A DNA stretch of 64,000 nt, from NCBI GenBank assembly GCA_020634795.1, contig JACKAZ010000010.1:78697-142696 (forward strand), written 5' to 3'. A program made the translations under genes and the position numbers. Below the pieces are notes generated by a model, which ran no database searches, was not told where the DNA came from, and saw only the letters and a list, made by a program, of their open reading frames with translations. Shown in pieces: positions 63,083-64,000 of the stretch. Numbering within the stretch: the stretch's first letter is position 1; every line of letters starts with the position of its first letter. The DNA comes from Ardenticatenales bacterium (GTDB lineage: Bacteria; Chloroflexota; Anaerolineae; Ardenticatenales; Ardenticatenaceae).

Positions 63083-64000
63083 ATGAGCCAACTAGAAGCC
63101 CATTTCGCCTCCTTCCGCCAGCAAATCGTGGGCGTCGATGCGACGTTCGAGGGGCCGTTCGGCCAGCGCCCGATCGTCTACGCCGATTGGACGGCGAGCG
63201 GGCGCTACTACGGCCCGATCGAGCGGTTGGTGGCGAACGAGATCGGCCCGTTCATCGGCAACACCCATACCGAATCGAGCTTCACCGGCACGATCATGAC
63301 GCGCGCCTACCACGAGGCGCGGGAGATCATCAAGCGACATGTCAACGCCGGGCCGGAGGATGCGCTGCTGCTCTGCGGTTCGGGCATGACGGCGGCGATC
63401 AACAAGTTGCAGCGGATCTTGGGGCTGCGCGTGCCGGAATATCTGCGTGATTTCACTGATGTGCCAGAGGAAAAGCGGCCCATCGTCTTTGTGACGCACA
63501 TGGAGCACCACTCCAACCACACCACTTGGCTGGAAACCATCGCCCGGGTCGAGGTTCTGCCACCGGACGAGCAAGGCTTGGTCAGCGTCGACGCGCTGCG
63601 GGACGCATTGGCCCGCCACGCCGATCATCCCTACAAGATCGGGGCATTCACGGCCTGCTCCAACGTCACGGGGATCGAAACCCCCTACCACGAGTTGGCG
63701 CGGGCGATGCACGAGCAGGGGGGCGTTTGCATCGTCGACTTCGCCGCCTGCGCCCCCTATGTCGAGATCGACATGCACCCCGCCGACGACCCTGCGGCGC
63801 GGCTGGACGCCATCGTCTTCTCCCCCCACAAGTTCCTCGGCGGCCCCGGCTCCAGCGGCGTGCTGGTGTTCAACGCCAGCCTCTACAACTTAGAGGTTCC
63901 GGAGCGGCCGGGGGGCGGCACGGTCAACTGGACCGACCCGTGGAACCCACACAGTTACATCGACGACATCGAGGTGCGGGAGGATGGCGGCACACCGGGC
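63083..64000 (+). CDS. Class V aminotransferase / cysteine-desulfurase-like, 3' end beyond the window
   Basis: 306 residues are visible, then the window ends. PLP-dependent fold type I. The PLP lysine is in FSPHKFLGGPGSSGVL; CIVDFAACAPY and HMEHHSNHTTWLE are further conserved parts. YADWTASGRYYGPIERLVAN at the N-terminus and HTESSFTGTIMTRAYHEAR are typical of a subgroup of unknown substrate. The start ATG at 63083 (MSQLEAHFASFRQQI) has CGGAG ten to fourteen bases upstream. Confidence 0.9.
   Translation, partial: MSQLEAHFASFRQQIVGVDATFEGPFGQRPIVYADWTASGRYYGPIERLVANEIGPFIGNTHTESSFTGTIMTRAYHEAREIIKRHVNAGPEDALLLCGSGMTAAINKLQRILGLRVPEYLRDFTDVPEEKRPIVFVTHMEHHSNHTTWLETIARVEVLPPDEQGLVSVDALRDALARHADHPYKIGAFTACSNVTGIETPYHELARAMHEQGGVCIVDFAACAPYVEIDMHPADDPAARLDAIVFSPHKFLGGPGSSGVLVFNASLYNLEVPERPGGGTVNWTDPWNPHSYIDDIEVREDGGTPG

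Noticed and set aside
1..64000. tRNA or rRNA genes
   Set aside because: No cloverleaf-like or conserved rRNA sequence was recognised by eye in the intergenic regions; a covariance-model scan would be needed to exclude them.

Overview
The window is high-GC DNA from a bacterium that most resembles the Chloroflexota (Anaerolineae/Caldilineae side). That assignment rests on the style of the complex I genes, a T-box-controlled serS, the small membrane proteins, and dispersed intergenic repeats with a GGGAATGAATTCCC core. No rRNA or tRNA gene was recognised, so the taxonomy is an inference.

Left part (1-10 kb): a T-box leader and serS; a NACHT-type NTPase with near-identical HEAT repeats; a 1.1 kb nested GC-rich repeat field; and a secreted LysM-M23 peptidase gene readable only by jumping between frames. 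About 5.5-9.95 kb carries very many small indels, which also break the end of nuoN. Either several neighbouring genes are decaying together or this stretch of the assembly is poorly polished.

Respiratory part (9-29.5 kb): a complete 14-subunit NADH:quinone oxidoreductase set, all on the minus strand in the order nuoA-B, then C-D-E-F-G-H-I-J-K-L-M-N. It is interrupted between nuoB and nuoC by a VIT1/CCC1-type metal transporter and a lower-GC insert with a WXG100-type protein and a possible partner. NuoI ends in an EF-hand-like loop.

Middle part (29.8-42 kb): a methyltransferase; a small membrane-protein gene split by an IS200/IS605-type element whose removal restores the frame; comEC; a WXG100-zinc-protease protein followed by two plus-strand genes; an XRE-ImmA/PIN pair followed by a 41-residue remnant that looks like the start of hsdR; a RAYT fragment; an EamA transporter; and several small membrane proteins.

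Right part (42-61 kb): a type III-B CRISPR-Cas region. The adaptation side holds the array, a leader with two large hairpins, cas2, cas1, a reverse transcriptase, a small membrane protein and csx15. The effector side holds a CARF-HEPN protein, cmr6-5-4-1-3 and a GGDD-bearing cas10 without an HD domain. Two copies of one IS110-family element bracket the adaptation side. Upstream, a CARF (NE0113-type) protein fused to a LuxR-type HTH is divergent from a P-loop protein with two Csx3-like modules; their start codons overlap. The inferred logic is that Cas10 makes cyclic oligoadenylate, the CARF-HEPN protein acts as RNase, the CARF-HTH protein may turn the signal into transcription, and the Csx3-like protein may degrade or sense it. 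No Cas6 is present in the window. The right end holds an acyl-CoA synthetase and a class V aminotransferase that runs off the edge.
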